Of a stretch of DNA of 64,000 nucleotides, positions 55,229 through 64,000 are shown one piece after another. This DNA comes from Methylomonas sp. ZR1. Its GTDB lineage: Bacteria; Pseudomonadota; Gammaproteobacteria; Methylococcales; Methylomonadaceae. Location: NCBI RefSeq assembly GCF_013141865.1, contig NZ_RCST01000001.1, positions 930,001 to 994,000 of the forward strand. The letters run 5' to 3'. The first letter of the stretch is position 1. Each line of letters begins with the position of its first letter. The notes beneath the pieces were generated by a model. It had not been told where the DNA came from and made no database searches. It was given only the letters and a program-made list of their open reading frames with translations. Position numbers and translations under genes: made by a program.

Positions 55229-56314
55229 ATGACGGCGATTATTCCTTTATCGGAGCTGCGCGAACGTATCGACGCGATTGATCAGCAAATATTGCAGTTG
55301 ATCAATCGGCGGGCGGAGTGCGCTATTGAAGTAGCCAGAACCAAAATGGCCGAAGGCGAAACCGGTAGTTTTTACCGTGCTGATCGCGAAGCTCAGGTGT
55401 TGCGCAAAATCAAGGAGCTGAATCCGGGTCCATTGAGTGACGATGCTTCGGTGCATTTGTTCCGGGAATTGATGTCGGCTTGTTTGGCTTTGGAAAAACC
55501 CTTGGAAGTGGCGTTTTTGGGGCCGGTTGGCACCTTTACCCAGCAAGCAACCTTCAAACATTTCGGTCACGCCGTGAAGGGCATTCCGGTGGCGACAATA
55601 CCGGAGATTTTTTTGGCGGTGGAAACCGGTCATTGTCAATTCGGCGTGGTGCCTGTGGAAAATTCCACCGAAGGCGTAATTGCGCATACGCTGGACCGTT
55701 TTATGACCACGTCCTTGCAAATTTGCGGCGAAGTCGAAATCCGGGTGCATCAAAACCTACTCGGTAAAATGGACACGTTGGCGGCGATTAACGAAGTCTA
55801 TTCGCATCAACAATCCTTGGCGCAGTGTCGGCAATGGCTGAATAGCTATTTGCCGGGTGTGCCCTGCACGGCGGTCAGCAGTAATGCCGAAGCCGCCAGG
55901 CTGGCGTCTTTGGACCACAATAAAGCCGCGATAGCCGGTCTGATGGCGGCCGAATTGTATGAGTTGAACATCATCGAGCAACACATCGAGGATGAATCCA
56001 ACAATACCACACGCTTTATCGTCATCGGCAAACAGCAGCCGGCATCCACCGGGCTGGATAAAACATCCATTTTGGTGTCCACCGGCAATCAAGCCGGCGC
56101 CTTGCATAAGATTTTGGGGCCGTTTGCCGAATACGGCATCAGCATGGCGCATATCGAGTCCAGGCCATCGCGGCAGGGCTTGTGGGAATACGTGTTTTTT
56201 ATCGATATCGATGGTCATCGCGACGATCCCGATGTCGCCAAAGCTCTGGAAACCCTGCAAAACAACGTCAAAATGTTGAAAATCCTCGGCTCTTATCCAA
56301 AAGCCGTCATTTAA
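55229..56314 (+). CDS. pheA: Chorismate mutase/prephenate dehydratase (P-protein)
   Basis: A 361-residue bifunctional enzyme. An AroQ chorismate mutase domain (about 1-90: LRERIDAIDQQILQLINRRAECAIEVA) is followed by a prephenate dehydratase domain (about 95-270: AFLGPVGTFTQQA, VPVENSTEG, NNTTRFIVIG) and a C-terminal ACT domain (about 280-355: GALHKILGPFAEYGISMAHIESRPS) for phenylalanine feedback. It makes phenylpyruvate from chorismate. ATG at 55229 follows serC by 10 bp. The GALH and ESRP motifs of the phenylalanine site are kept. Confidence 0.97.
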   Translation: MTAIIPLSELRERIDAIDQQILQLINRRAECAIEVARTKMAEGETGSFYRADREAQVLRKIKELNPGPLSDDASVHLFRELMSACLALEKPLEVAFLGPVGTFTQQATFKHFGHAVKGIPVATIPEIFLAVETGHCQFGVVPVENSTEGVIAHTLDRFMTTSLQICGEVEIRVHQNLLGKMDTLAAINEVYSHQQSLAQCRQWLNSYLPGVPCTAVSSNAEAARLASLDHNKAAIAGLMAAELYELNIIEQHIEDESNNTTRFIVIGKQQPASTGLDKTSILVSTGNQAGALHKILGPFAEYGISMAHIESRPSRQGLWEYVFFIDIDGHRDDPDVAKALETLQNNVKMLKILGSYPKAVI

Positions 56315-56325
56315 TCTTTAATTCG

Positions 56326-57429
56326 ATGAACAAATTTTTAGAACTTGCTACTGCCGGCGTTCAACAGCTGGTGCCTTATGTGCCCGGTAAACCGGTGGAT
56401 GAATTGCAGCGCGAGCTGGGTATCGCAGAAGTCATCAAGCTGGCTTCCAACGAAAATCCATTGGGCACCGGCGCCAAAGTCGCGGCGGCTATTCAAGCAA
56501 CCTTGCCCGAATTAACCCGTTATCCCGACGGCAGCGGTTTTACATTGAAAGCCGAATTGTCGGCCAAATTAAATGTGGCGCCCGAGCAAATTACCCTGGG
56601 TAACGGTTCCAGCGAGATTCTGGAATTGGTGATGCGGACTTTCGTTACGCCGGAACTGGAAGTAGTGTTTTCCCAGCACGCATTCGCGTTATATCCAATT
56701 CTGACGCAAGCCGTCGGCGCCAAAGCCAAAGTGGTGCCGGCTAAAAATTACGGGCATGATTTGGCGGCAATGCGGGCGCAAGTCGGTCCAAAAACCCGAG
56801 TCGTGTTTATTGCCAATCCCAACAATCCAACCGGTACTTTGCTGAATAAAAACGAACTGGAAAGCTTTATCGCTGATTTGCCAGCGCATGTGCTGTGCGT
56901 CTTAGACGAGGCTTATTACGAGTTTGTCGATCCTGCCGTGCGAACCGAATCGTTGGCTTGGCCGAATCGTTATCCGAATCTGATTATTGCCCGCACGTTC
57001 TCCAAGGCCTACGGCTTGGCGGGGTTGCGTATCGGTTACGGGATTTCCTCCCCTGACATCGCCGATCTGTTGAACAGAGTGCGCCAACCTTTCAATTGCA
57101 GCATGCTGGCATTAGCCGCAGCGGAAGCCGCGCTGGGGGACACAGATTACCTGAATCAGACCGTGGCTCTTAACAACGCCGGTATGACGCAACTGACTGA
57201 TGTTTTTAAGGAATTGGATTTACCCTGGATTCCCTCGTCCGGCAATTTCGTTTCCGTGGATGTGAAACAACCGGCTTTGCCGATTTACGAGGCCTTGCTG
57301 CGCAAGGGCGTAATCGTAAGGCCGGTTGCCAATTACGAAATGCCTAACCACCTGCGTGTCAGTATCGGCACGGAACGTGAAAACGCCATATTCATAAAAG
57401 CGTTGCGCGAGGTGCTGAGCGGTGTTTAA
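56326..57429 (+). CDS. hisC: Histidinol-phosphate/aromatic aminotransferase
   Basis: A 367-residue class I/II PLP enzyme with the Schiff-base Lys at 227 in RTFSKAYGLAGLRIGYG and NPNNPTGT before it. By sequence it is a HisC. Its place between pheA and tyrA is the widespread pattern in which a HisC paralogue supplies aromatic aminotransferase activity for phenylalanine and tyrosine; it may do both jobs. The ATG at 56326 is chosen for the conserved start (MNKFLELATAGVQQLVPYVPGKP). It ends in an 8-bp overlap with tyrA. Confidence 0.93.
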   Translation: MNKFLELATAGVQQLVPYVPGKPVDELQRELGIAEVIKLASNENPLGTGAKVAAAIQATLPELTRYPDGSGFTLKAELSAKLNVAPEQITLGNGSSEILELVMRTFVTPELEVVFSQHAFALYPILTQAVGAKAKVVPAKNYGHDLAAMRAQVGPKTRVVFIANPNNPTGTLLNKNELESFIADLPAHVLCVLDEAYYEFVDPAVRTESLAWPNRYPNLIIARTFSKAYGLAGLRIGYGISSPDIADLLNRVRQPFNCSMLALAAAEAALGDTDYLNQTVALNNAGMTQLTDVFKELDLPWIPSSGNFVSVDVKQPALPIYEALLRKGVIVRPVANYEMPNHLRVSIGTERENAIFIKALREVLSGV

Positions 57430-58297
57430 CCGCCTGTGCATCATCGGCATCGGTTTGATCGGCGGTTCTATTGCCAGGGCCGCGCGCGCCCAAGGCTTAT
57501 GTCGTGAAGTCGTTGCCTACGGCCGCGAGAAAAATCTGCCGAATATGCAATTGGCGAAGCAACTCGGTGTCATCGACCAGTTTTACACCGACATAGCTGC
57601 GGCATTGCAAAATACCGATTGCGTAATCGTCGCCACGCCGGTCGGTAGCATGAAGGCTATTTTCGAACAAATTAAACCGCACTGGAACTCGAATGCTATT
57701 TACAGCGATGCAGGCAGCACCAAGGGCAGCGTGGTTTCCGCATTGGCGGAAGTTTTCGGTACCGTACCCAGCAATTTTGTGCCTGCGCACCCGATTGCCG
57801 GCGCCGAGCGCAGCGGTGTGGATGCTTCGACCGTCGATTTGTTTGTCAATCGCCGCCTGATCCTGACGCCGCTAGAAGGCACCGATAAGCTGGCGCTGGC
57901 GAAAATCCATACATTTTGGGAAAAGATCGGCTCCAGCGTTTCGGTGATGTCGGTAGAACACCATGATACCGTGCTGGCTGCCACTAGCCACTTGCCGCAT
58001 ATCCTAGCCTTTGCCTTGGTTGGTTTGTTGGGGCGCAAGGACGAACAGCGCGAGATATTCAAATATGCCGCCGGCGGTTTCAGGGATTTCAGTCGCATCG
58101 CCTCCAGCGACCCGACCATGTGGCAGGACATCTGTCTGGCCAATAAGCAGGAAATCGTGCCCTTGATTCGCCAGTTTCAAGCGGAATTAAGCAAAATAGA
58201 ACAATTGCTGGTTGAGGATAAGTCTGCGCAATTGTTCGAAACCTTTACGTATGCCAGAAATGCCCGGCAGCGTTTTCTCGATCAACAAGAAGACTAA
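57422..58297 (+). CDS. tyrA: Prephenate dehydrogenase
   Basis: A 291-residue NAD-dependent dehydrogenase: the nucleotide loop GIGLIGGSIARAAR at the N-terminus, then AGSTKGSV, HPIAGAERSGVDAS and the helical domain with DTVLAATSHLPHILAFALV. It converts prephenate (or arogenate) to 4-hydroxyphenylpyruvate or tyrosine. It lacks the chorismate mutase domain of the enteric TyrA. The start is a GTG at 57422 that lies inside the end of hisC, so expression is coupled. Confidence 0.95.
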   Translation: MFNRLCIIGIGLIGGSIARAARAQGLCREVVAYGREKNLPNMQLAKQLGVIDQFYTDIAAALQNTDCVIVATPVGSMKAIFEQIKPHWNSNAIYSDAGSTKGSVVSALAEVFGTVPSNFVPAHPIAGAERSGVDASTVDLFVNRRLILTPLEGTDKLALAKIHTFWEKIGSSVSVMSVEHHDTVLAATSHLPHILAFALVGLLGRKDEQREIFKYAAGGFRDFSRIASSDPTMWQDICLANKQEIVPLIRQFQAELSKIEQLLVEDKSAQLFETFTYARNARQRFLDQQED

Positions 58298-58307
58298 GAA
58301 GATTAAC

Positions 58308-59624
58308 ATGTCACAAACCATTACTTTTCAAGTACAGCCGGGCGGCAGTTTGCGCGGCGAAATCCGTGTGCCGGGTGATAAGTCCATGTCGCACCGTTCG
58401 ATTATGCTGGGTTCACTGGCGGAAGGTGTCACCCACGTCACCGGTTTTTTAAACGCGGAAGATGCCATTTCTACCTTGGAAGCTTTCCGGGCCATGGGTG
58501 TAAAAATCGAAGGGCCGGTCAATGGCGAAGTGACGATACACGGCGTTGGCAAGCACGGTTTGCAAGCGCCGGAGAAACCTTTGTATTTGGGCAACTCCGG
58601 TACTTCAATGCGACTGCTGAGTGGTCTGTTGGCAGGTCAGCCGTTCGATGTGGTGTTGACTGGCGATAAGTCGCTGGAATCGCGGCCGATGAAGCGCGTC
58701 ACCGTGCCGTTGGCGCTGATGGGCGCCGAGATTGTTACCCAGGAAAACGGCACCGCGCCGCTGCATATCAAAGGCAAGGCCGGAAAATTGCAAGGCATTC
58801 ATTACGATATGCCTATCGCCAGCGCTCAGGTCAAATCCTGTTTGCTGTTGGCGGGCATGTATGCCGAAGGTGAAACCAGCGTCACCGAACCAGCGCCGAC
58901 CCGCGACCATACCGAGCGGATGTTGAACGGATTTGGTTATCCAGTCATCCGCGAAGGCAGCACAGCCCGTATTACCAATCAAGGCAAATTGACTGCCGCG
59001 CGCATTGATGTACCCAGCGATATTTCCTCGGCGGCGTTCTTTCTGGTCGGTGCCAGTATCGCCCCGGATTCCGATGTGACTTTGCGTCACGTAGGGATCA
59101 ACCCAACCCGCACCGGTATCATCGATATTTTGCGTTTAATGGGGGCGAATATCGAAGTATTGAACGAGAGAGAAGTCGGCGGTGAACCCGTAGCCGATTT
59201 GCGTGTGCGTTCGGCACAGTTGAAAGGCATCAACATCCCCGAGCATTTGGTGCCGCTGGCCATCGACGAGTTTCCAGTCTTGTTCGTGGCCGCTGCTTGT
59301 GCGGAAGGTCAAACCGTATTGACTGGCGCCGAAGAATTAAGGGTCAAGGAATCCGACCGTATTCAAGTGATGGCTGACGGTTTGCAAATTCTCGGTGTCG
59401 ATGCGCAGCCCACCAAGGACGGCATGGTGATTAACGGCGGCGGGCATATTGGTACTGGCGAAGTGGAATCGCATGGCGATCACCGCATTGCTATGTCGTT
59501 TTCGATTGCCGGCTTGCGGGCGAGTGGTCAGATCACGATCAATGACTGTGCGAATGTGAATACATCGTTTCCGGAATTCCGCGATTTGGCCACCAAACTG
59601 GGTTTGGCATTAACGAGTTTTTAA
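58308..59624 (+). CDS. aroA: 3-phosphoshikimate 1-carboxyvinyltransferase (EPSP synthase)
   Basis: A 438-residue enzyme with two inverse half-barrels. Motifs: VPGDKSMSHRSIMLGSLAEG, LGNSGTSMRLLSG, ESRPMKR, VKSCLLLAGMYAEGET, DISSAAFF and ESHGDHRIAMS. It makes 5-enolpyruvylshikimate-3-phosphate in the shikimate pathway. The GNSGTSMR loop is nearer to the Bacillus/Rhizobium type than to the GNAGTAMR form of E. coli. ATG at 58308 follows tyrA by 10 bp; a frame opening inside tyrA is not needed. cmk begins 1 bp after it. Confidence 0.97.
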   Translation: MSQTITFQVQPGGSLRGEIRVPGDKSMSHRSIMLGSLAEGVTHVTGFLNAEDAISTLEAFRAMGVKIEGPVNGEVTIHGVGKHGLQAPEKPLYLGNSGTSMRLLSGLLAGQPFDVVLTGDKSLESRPMKRVTVPLALMGAEIVTQENGTAPLHIKGKAGKLQGIHYDMPIASAQVKSCLLLAGMYAEGETSVTEPAPTRDHTERMLNGFGYPVIREGSTARITNQGKLTAARIDVPSDISSAAFFLVGASIAPDSDVTLRHVGINPTRTGIIDILRLMGANIEVLNEREVGGEPVADLRVRSAQLKGINIPEHLVPLAIDEFPVLFVAAACAEGQTVLTGAEELRVKESDRIQVMADGLQILGVDAQPTKDGMVINGGGHIGTGEVESHGDHRIAMSFSIAGLRASGQITINDCANVNTSFPEFRDLATKLGLALTSF

Positions 59625-59625
59625 G

Positions 59626-60288
59626 ATGCAAGTACCCGTATTGACGATAGATGGTCCCAGTGGCGCAGGTAAAGGCACGGTCAGCCGCGCCGTCGCGAAA
59701 CTTTTGGGTTGGAATTATCTGGATAGCGGCTCGATTTATCGCTCGTTAGCTGTTGCGGTTTTAAAATCGGGTCTTGAGTTATCGGACGTAACCGCTATTT
59801 GCCGAGTCGCTGAAGCCATGTCGTTAGAATTCGATTGCGGCGACGAGTTGATCGTTAAGCTTGATGGCATCGACATTACCAGTCAATTGGGCACCGAAAC
59901 CACCGGCAATACTGCGTCCGTGATTGCCGCGTATCCGGAAGTAAGGGCAGTGTTATTGCAAAAACAAAAGGATTTTCAAAGACTTCCAGGCTTGGTCGCC
60001 GATGGTCGAGACATGGGTAGCGTCGTATTTCAGGACGCCAAAATCAAGGTTTATTTAACCGCCAGCGCGGAGGAAAGGGCGCTTAGGCGATATAAACAGT
60101 TGATTGAAAAGGGAATTGATGCTAACCTTGCTCAAATCACTCGGGAAATAGAAGAACGCGATTTTCGCGATCAGCAGCGAGCTACGGCTCCGCTCACCGT
60201 GCCGGAAGGTGCGCATTACATCGATTCATCCAGTTTGACTATTCAGCAAGTGATTGATCAGGTGGTAAATTTAGTCAATTCAGACTAG
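59626..60288 (+). CDS. cmk: Cytidylate kinase
   Basis: A 220-residue (d)CMP kinase with the P-loop IDGPSGAGKGT at 8-18, YLDSGSIYRSLA, DGRDMGSVVF and the RALRRYKQL lid. It phosphorylates CMP and dCMP. It lies 1 bp after aroA and 90 bp before rpsA, the usual aroA-cmk-rpsA order of proteobacteria. Confidence 0.97.
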   Translation: MQVPVLTIDGPSGAGKGTVSRAVAKLLGWNYLDSGSIYRSLAVAVLKSGLELSDVTAICRVAEAMSLEFDCGDELIVKLDGIDITSQLGTETTGNTASVIAAYPEVRAVLLQKQKDFQRLPGLVADGRDMGSVVFQDAKIKVYLTASAEERALRRYKQLIEKGIDANLAQITREIEERDFRDQQRATAPLTVPEGAHYIDSSSLTIQQVIDQVVNLVNSD

Positions 60289-60378
60289 TGGTGGTTACCG
60301 AATTGTTATCGGTGGCTTTATTTTAATTTCAGAGAAGAGAAAGCTTGCTTGAGTCTTAGCAAGTTTGGGAAAGTAGAG

Positions 60379-62040
60379 ATGGGCGAAAGCTTTGCAGAGT
60401 TGTTTGAAGAGAGTTATGCCAAGACGGAAATGCGTCCTGGCGCAATGCTAATTGGTACCGTTGTTGATATCGAAAACGAATTTGTTATCGTCAGCACGCA
60501 AGCCAAATCAGAAGGGGTCATTCCTAAATGGCAATTTCTGAATGCCGACGGCGACCTTGAGGTCAATGTAGGCGACGAAATTGAGGTAGCTCTCGATTTA
60601 TTCGAAGATGGCCTGGGCGCCACTCTTCTTTCCCGTGATAAAGCCAAGAAAAGTAAAGCTTGGGCAGAACTGGAAAAAGCCTTTGAAACGCAAGAAACCA
60701 TTGTCGGCCGTATCAACGGCAAAGTACGTGGCGGTTTCACTGTTGCGGTCGGTGCGTTGCGCGCCTTCTTGCCAGGCTCTCTGGTAGACGTTCGTCCTAT
60801 CCGCGATACCGCTTTCCTGGAAAACCGCGATCTGGAATTTAAAGTCATCAAAATCGACCAAAAACGTAACAACGTTGTGTTGTCACGTCGTGCGGTCGTC
60901 GAAAGCGAATACAGCGCAGAACGCGAAGAGTTGGTTAAAACGCTGCAAGACGGCGCGATTGTTACCGGTATCGTTAAAAACCTCACCGATTACGGTGCGT
61001 TTATCGATCTGGGCGGCGTCGATGGTTTGCTGCACATTACCGATATGGCATGGCGCCGTGTACGTCACCCATCCGAGTGTGTAGAAATTGGTCAGGAAGT
61101 TAAAGTTAAAGTCCTGAAATTCGACAAAGACAAAACCCGCGTCTCGTTGGGCATGAAACAAATGGATGAAGATCCATGGCAAAACATCGCTCGTCGTTAC
61201 CCAGCCGGCACTCGCGTGTTCGGTAAGGTCAACAACCTGACCGACTACGGCTGCTTTGTGGAAATCGAAGAAGGCGTCGAAGGCTTGGTACACGTTTCCG
61301 AAATGGACTGGACCAACAAAAACGTTAATCCGTCTAAAGTTGTTCAATTGGGCGACGAAGTTGAAGTTATGGTTCTGGAAATCGACGAAGAACGTCGTCG
61401 TATTTCACTGGGCATGAAACAATGCCGTTCCAACCCTTGGGATGAATTTGCCGCCACGCACAACAAAGGCGACAAAATCTCCGGCAAAATCAAATCCATC
61501 ACCGATTTCGGTATCTTCATCGGTCTGGACGGTGGTATCGACGGTTTGGTTCACATGTCCGATATTTCCTGGAACGAGAACGACGAAGAAGCGATTCGCA
61601 ATTACAAAAAAGGTGACGAAGTTGAAACCGTTATCTTGGCTGTTGATTCCGAGCGCGAACGTATCTCCTTGGGTATCAAACAACTCGAACAAGATCCTTT
61701 CCAAAACTACATTGCCGTGCATGAAAAAGGCAGCTTAGTTAAAGGCGTCATCAAGGAAATCGATGCTAAAGGTGCAGTGGTGACCTTGGCTGATAACGTC
61801 GAAGGTTACTTGCGCGCTTCCGAAATCCAACGTGACCGCGTCGAAGATGCGCGTACTTTGTTGAAAGAAGGCGAAGAAATCGAAGCTAAATTTGTCGGTG
61901 TTGACAAAAAGACTAAATCTATTTCTTTGTCTATCAAAGCGAAAGATGTCGAAGAAGAGTCTAATGCTATTAAAGATTACTCGTCACAAAATGCTGGCAC
62001 AGCCACATTAGGCGATATCTTTAAACAAATGGACAAGTAG
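60379..62040 (+). CDS. rpsA: 30S ribosomal protein S1
   Basis: A 553-residue protein with six S1 RNA-binding repeats, each with the GxV...F.DYG.FV.....GLLHITDM pattern (about 20-90, 105-172, 190-258, 275-345, 362-432, 449-518). It binds mRNA leaders at the ribosome. The codon use is of a highly expressed gene. ATG at 60379 ([23 protein letters not shown], matching the E. coli N-terminus) with GGAAAG before it is preferred to a TTG at 60349. A strong terminator follows at 62054-62088. Confidence 0.96.
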   Translation: MGESFAELFEESYAKTEMRPGAMLIGTVVDIENEFVIVSTQAKSEGVIPKWQFLNADGDLEVNVGDEIEVALDLFEDGLGATLLSRDKAKKSKAWAELEKAFETQETIVGRINGKVRGGFTVAVGALRAFLPGSLVDVRPIRDTAFLENRDLEFKVIKIDQKRNNVVLSRRAVVESEYSAEREELVKTLQDGAIVTGIVKNLTDYGAFIDLGGVDGLLHITDMAWRRVRHPSECVEIGQEVKVKVLKFDKDKTRVSLGMKQMDEDPWQNIARRYPAGTRVFGKVNNLTDYGCFVEIEEGVEGLVHVSEMDWTNKNVNPSKVVQLGDEVEVMVLEIDEERRRISLGMKQCRSNPWDEFAATHNKGDKISGKIKSITDFGIFIGLDGGIDGLVHMSDISWNENDEEAIRNYKKGDEVETVILAVDSERERISLGIKQLEQDPFQNYIAVHEKGSLVKGVIKEIDAKGAVVTLADNVEGYLRASEIQRDRVEDARTLLKEGEEIEAKFVGVDKKTKSISLSIKAKDVEEESNAIKDYSSQNAGTATLGDIFKQMDK

Positions 62041-62053
62041 TAAAACCATCTCC

Positions 62054-62088
62054 AAGGGTGGCATGACTAGCTCATGCCACCCTTTTTT
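62054..62088 (+). terminator. Rho-independent terminator after rpsA
   Basis: AAGGGTGGCATGA pairs with TCATGCCACCCTT around a CTAGC loop, followed by T residues. It lies 14 bp after the rpsA stop and 19 bp before the ihfB start. Confidence 0.92.
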
Positions 62089-62106
62089 GATTATTCAGGG
62101 CTGGAT

Positions 62107-62412
62107 GTGACGAAATCAGAATTGATAGAGATGCTGGCACGAAAACAGCCTCATCTCGCGCTTAAAGATGTTGAATTGGCAGTTAGATGCGTTGTTGATC
62201 ACTTGAGCGATACGTTGGCAAGTGGCGATAGGATAGAAATTAGAGGTTTTGGCAGTTTTTCGTTACACCATCGTTCTGCACGACTGGGACGTAACCCCAA
62301 GACCGGCGATTCAGTGTCCTTAACAGAAAAGCATGTGCCGCATTTTAAACCGGGAAAGGAGTTACGGGATATGGTTGATGCTTCCAGGGAAAAATACAAA
62401 ATCGTCGATTGA
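62107..62412 (+). CDS. ihfB: Integration host factor subunit beta
   Basis: A 101-residue DNA-bending protein of the HU/IHF family: [10 protein letters not shown] at the start, [14 protein letters not shown] in the middle, RNPKTGD with the intercalating Pro of the beta-arm and [10 protein letters not shown] near the end. With IhfA it bends DNA at specific sites. The start is a GTG at 62107, giving the same MTKSEL N-terminus as E. coli; an ATG at 62074 would place the start inside the rpsA terminator stem. The position after rpsA is the classical one. Confidence 0.95.
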   Translation: MTKSELIEMLARKQPHLALKDVELAVRCVVDHLSDTLASGDRIEIRGFGSFSLHHRSARLGRNPKTGDSVSLTEKHVPHFKPGKELRDMVDASREKYKIVD

Positions 62413-62579
62413 CGATAGCTTGTAAACCAACAATAGCGACGCCCTCCCATGTTAGGGATGGTGTTGTACTTTAGATGATTTTCTAGTGGCGGCAGTGTCC
62501 GCCGCTTAAAATTTTTGCCCCATTGCTAAATAGACCCTTAATACAGGATCTAGCTAGAATTTAATCAGGCCGGTAGCCC

Positions 62580-63539
62580 GTGAGCTTATTTGATCATTAT
62601 TACAGCTATGATCCTGGCTATGGCTACAGTCTCGACGATCTGTTAAGTGTTCCCGCACCGCAAGAGCCTGCCGATTTCTGTCGGTTTTGGCGGGATAAAT
62701 ATCAAAAAGCCTTAACGGTCTCTCCGCAATTTTCTCTGAATTACCAATGCCAGCGCGCAGGCTATCGGGTTTATGACATTAGCTATCGGTCTACCGATGA
62801 TTTTCAGATAGCCGGCTGGTTGCTTGAGCCGGATGCGAACCCCATTACTCAGAGCATAGTGGTCGGCCATGGTTACGGCGGCAGAGAGCAACCCGATTTT
62901 CATCTGAACATACCAGGTGCCGCCTTACTTTTTCCTTGCTTTCGTGGCATATCTCGCAGTCGCTGCGAGCGCTTGCCGGAACAACCCAATCAACATGTCG
63001 TACAAGGCATTGATGATCCTAATCATTATGTAATCGGCGGATGTGTAGAAGATCTCTGGCTGGCTGTAACCGTTTTGGCCGAACGTTATCCAGCAAGCGT
63101 GGATAAGATCGGCTATATGGGCATTAGCTTTGGTGGCGGCATCGGAGCATTGGCCGCGCCATGGGACGCCAGAATCAAGAGAGTGCACTTAAATGTGCCC
63201 ACCTTTGGCAACCAACCCTTGCGTTTAAGTTTGCCTACCAGCGGCAGTGCCGCGGCTTTGAAAGCCTACAGTCAATCTCACCATAATGTGTTTGACACAT
63301 TAGCCTATTATGATGCCGCTGTCTCGGCGCGTTATGCATTGCAACCCTTGCATGGTGCCGTCGCGCGATTCGATCCGGTCGTAGCGCCACCCGGACAATT
63401 TGCAATCTACAACGCTTGGGCCGGCGATAAACAGTTATTTATATTGGATGCGGGGCATTTTGATTATCCGCGCCAACATGATCAGGAGCGGCAGCTGATT
63501 GCGGAGCTGCAAAGTTTTTTCGGGGAATCGTCGCTTTAG
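62580..63539 (+). CDS. Acetylxylan-esterase-like alpha/beta hydrolase
   Basis: A 319-residue protein of the AXE1/acyl-esterase family. It has FWRDKYQKAL, the oxyanion segment VVGHGYGGRE, the nucleophile S183 in GYMGISFGGGIG and the His of DAGHFDYP near the end. No signal peptide is visible, so it is probably cytoplasmic. It begins with a GTG at 62580 with a poor ribosome binding site. The substrate is uncertain; this group includes deacetylases and cephalosporin-C-type esterases. A second, unrelated esterase gene follows 3 bp after the stop. Confidence 0.85.
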   Translation: MSLFDHYYSYDPGYGYSLDDLLSVPAPQEPADFCRFWRDKYQKALTVSPQFSLNYQCQRAGYRVYDISYRSTDDFQIAGWLLEPDANPITQSIVVGHGYGGREQPDFHLNIPGAALLFPCFRGISRSRCERLPEQPNQHVVQGIDDPNHYVIGGCVEDLWLAVTVLAERYPASVDKIGYMGISFGGGIGALAAPWDARIKRVHLNVPTFGNQPLRLSLPTSGSAAALKAYSQSHHNVFDTLAYYDAAVSARYALQPLHGAVARFDPVVAPPGQFAIYNAWAGDKQLFILDAGHFDYPRQHDQERQLIAELQSFFGESSL

Positions 63540-63542
63540 ATT

Positions 63543-64000
63543 ATGAATCGCGAATATCATCACTGGTACAGCCCGCGCTTGGGTCGCGACATGGAGTTTC
63601 TGGTTTTCGGGCATGCCGGAGCCAAAGTACTGATTTTTCCTACTCGCGACGGCCGTTTTTACGAGTACGAGAACCTCGGCATTGTCGAACGGTTACGCAA
63701 TAAAATTGAAGCGGGACACATACAACTGTACTGTGTTGACAGCATTGATCATGAAACTTTTTACTGCTTTTGGCGCAAGCCGAAAGACCGTATTCAGCGG
63801 CACATGTTTTTCGAAGACTACATACTGAACGAAATCATGCCGTTCATGGCCTTGAAAAATCCACACCCCTGCGTCATCGCGCACGGCTGTAGTTTAGGCG
63901 GTTATCATGCGGCCAATATTGCTTTCCGTCACCCGCATTTGTTCAGAAAATTAGTAGCCTTCTCCGGTCGTTTCGATTTGACGCTGGAAGTAGAGTGTTT
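63543..64000 (+). CDS. Putative esterase, N-terminal part (cut by window edge)
   Basis: An open frame starts at ATG 63543 and runs to the window edge (152 residues seen). It resembles the putative-esterase/esterase D-like group: MNREYHHWYSPRLGRDMEFLVFGH at the start and the nucleophile elbow HGCSLGGYHAAN (S117), followed by the FRHPHLFRKLVAFSGRFDL strand. No signal peptide is seen. It lies 3 bp after the AXE1-like gene and is almost surely co-transcribed with it. The His and Asp of the triad lie outside the window. Confidence 0.85.
   Translation, partial: MNREYHHWYSPRLGRDMEFLVFGHAGAKVLIFPTRDGRFYEYENLGIVERLRNKIEAGHIQLYCVDSIDHETFYCFWRKPKDRIQRHMFFEDYILNEIMPFMALKNPHPCVIAHGCSLGGYHAANIAFRHPHLFRKLVAFSGRFDLTLEVEC

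Noticed and set aside
60349..60378. TTG start of rpsA giving 10 extra residues
   Set aside because: The ATG at 60379 aligns with the known S1 N-terminus and has its own purine-rich ribosome binding site.

Overview
The window is about 64 kb of a gammaproteobacterial chromosome. Its housekeeping content (gyrA-serC-pheA-hisC-tyrA-aroA-cmk-rpsA-ihfB, dapA-bamC, hom-thrC-recJ, purL) is typical of that class. A sensor kinase/response regulator pair resembling MoxY/MoxX and a VPxPA-type (PEP-CTERM-like) surface protein suggest a methylotroph or methanotroph of the Methylomonas/Methylobacter type. That assignment is an inference from gene content; no methane or methanol oxidation gene lies in the window.

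Layout. 1-3.6 kb is mobile DNA: the end of a RadC-like gene, a DUF4224 protein, a broken serine recombinase, a cold-shock gene, then a very small integrase element (1.2-3.5 kb) bounded by two identical 21-bp direct repeats, each followed by a similar terminator. 3.6-7.3 kb holds an MsbA-related ABC transporter, a YihY protein and tRNA-Ser(GGA). 7.7-17.3 kb is a signalling block of five co-directional genes: a receiver-only regulator, a REC-PAS-GGDEF(degenerate)-EAL protein, a TonB-dependent receptor, a YfiR-family periplasmic protein and a hybrid histidine kinase with a CHASE8-like sensor. 17.4-21.3 kb has a di-haem cytochrome c peroxidase, a VPIPA-tailed secreted protein, a beta carbonic anhydrase and a divergent LysR regulator with a perfect palindrome at its start.

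21.3-26.1 kb is an accessory region: a palindromic REP-like element, a run of about 105-bp repeats that may be a decayed repeat-protein gene, and one 1222-residue SIR2-domain protein that looks like a defence-associated sirtuin. 26.1-30.9 kb holds two divergent gene pairs: an RLAN/RimK-type ATP-grasp ligase with a PfkB kinase, facing an M14-like peptidase with a GNAT-C39 peptidase fusion. Together they look like a peptide or amide-bond metabolite system of unknown product.

31-45 kb is mostly core metabolism (alaC, hom, thrC, recJ, a GT39 glycosyltransferase, a PAP2 phosphatase, yaiI, dapA, bamC, purL). 45-50 kb holds the MoxYX-like pair, an HDOD protein and a chemoreceptor with a CxxCH haem motif in its sensor domain. 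50-62.4 kb runs from an LMW phosphatase and a dienelactone hydrolase through gyrA and the long serC-to-rpsA block that feeds serine and aromatic amino acid synthesis, ending with ihfB. The window closes with two alpha/beta-hydrolase esterases, the second cut by the edge.

The most interesting candidates for undescribed biology are the SIR2 protein with its flanking repeats, the ATP-grasp/peptidase cluster, the TonB receptor-YfiR-hybrid kinase circuit and the miniature integrase element.
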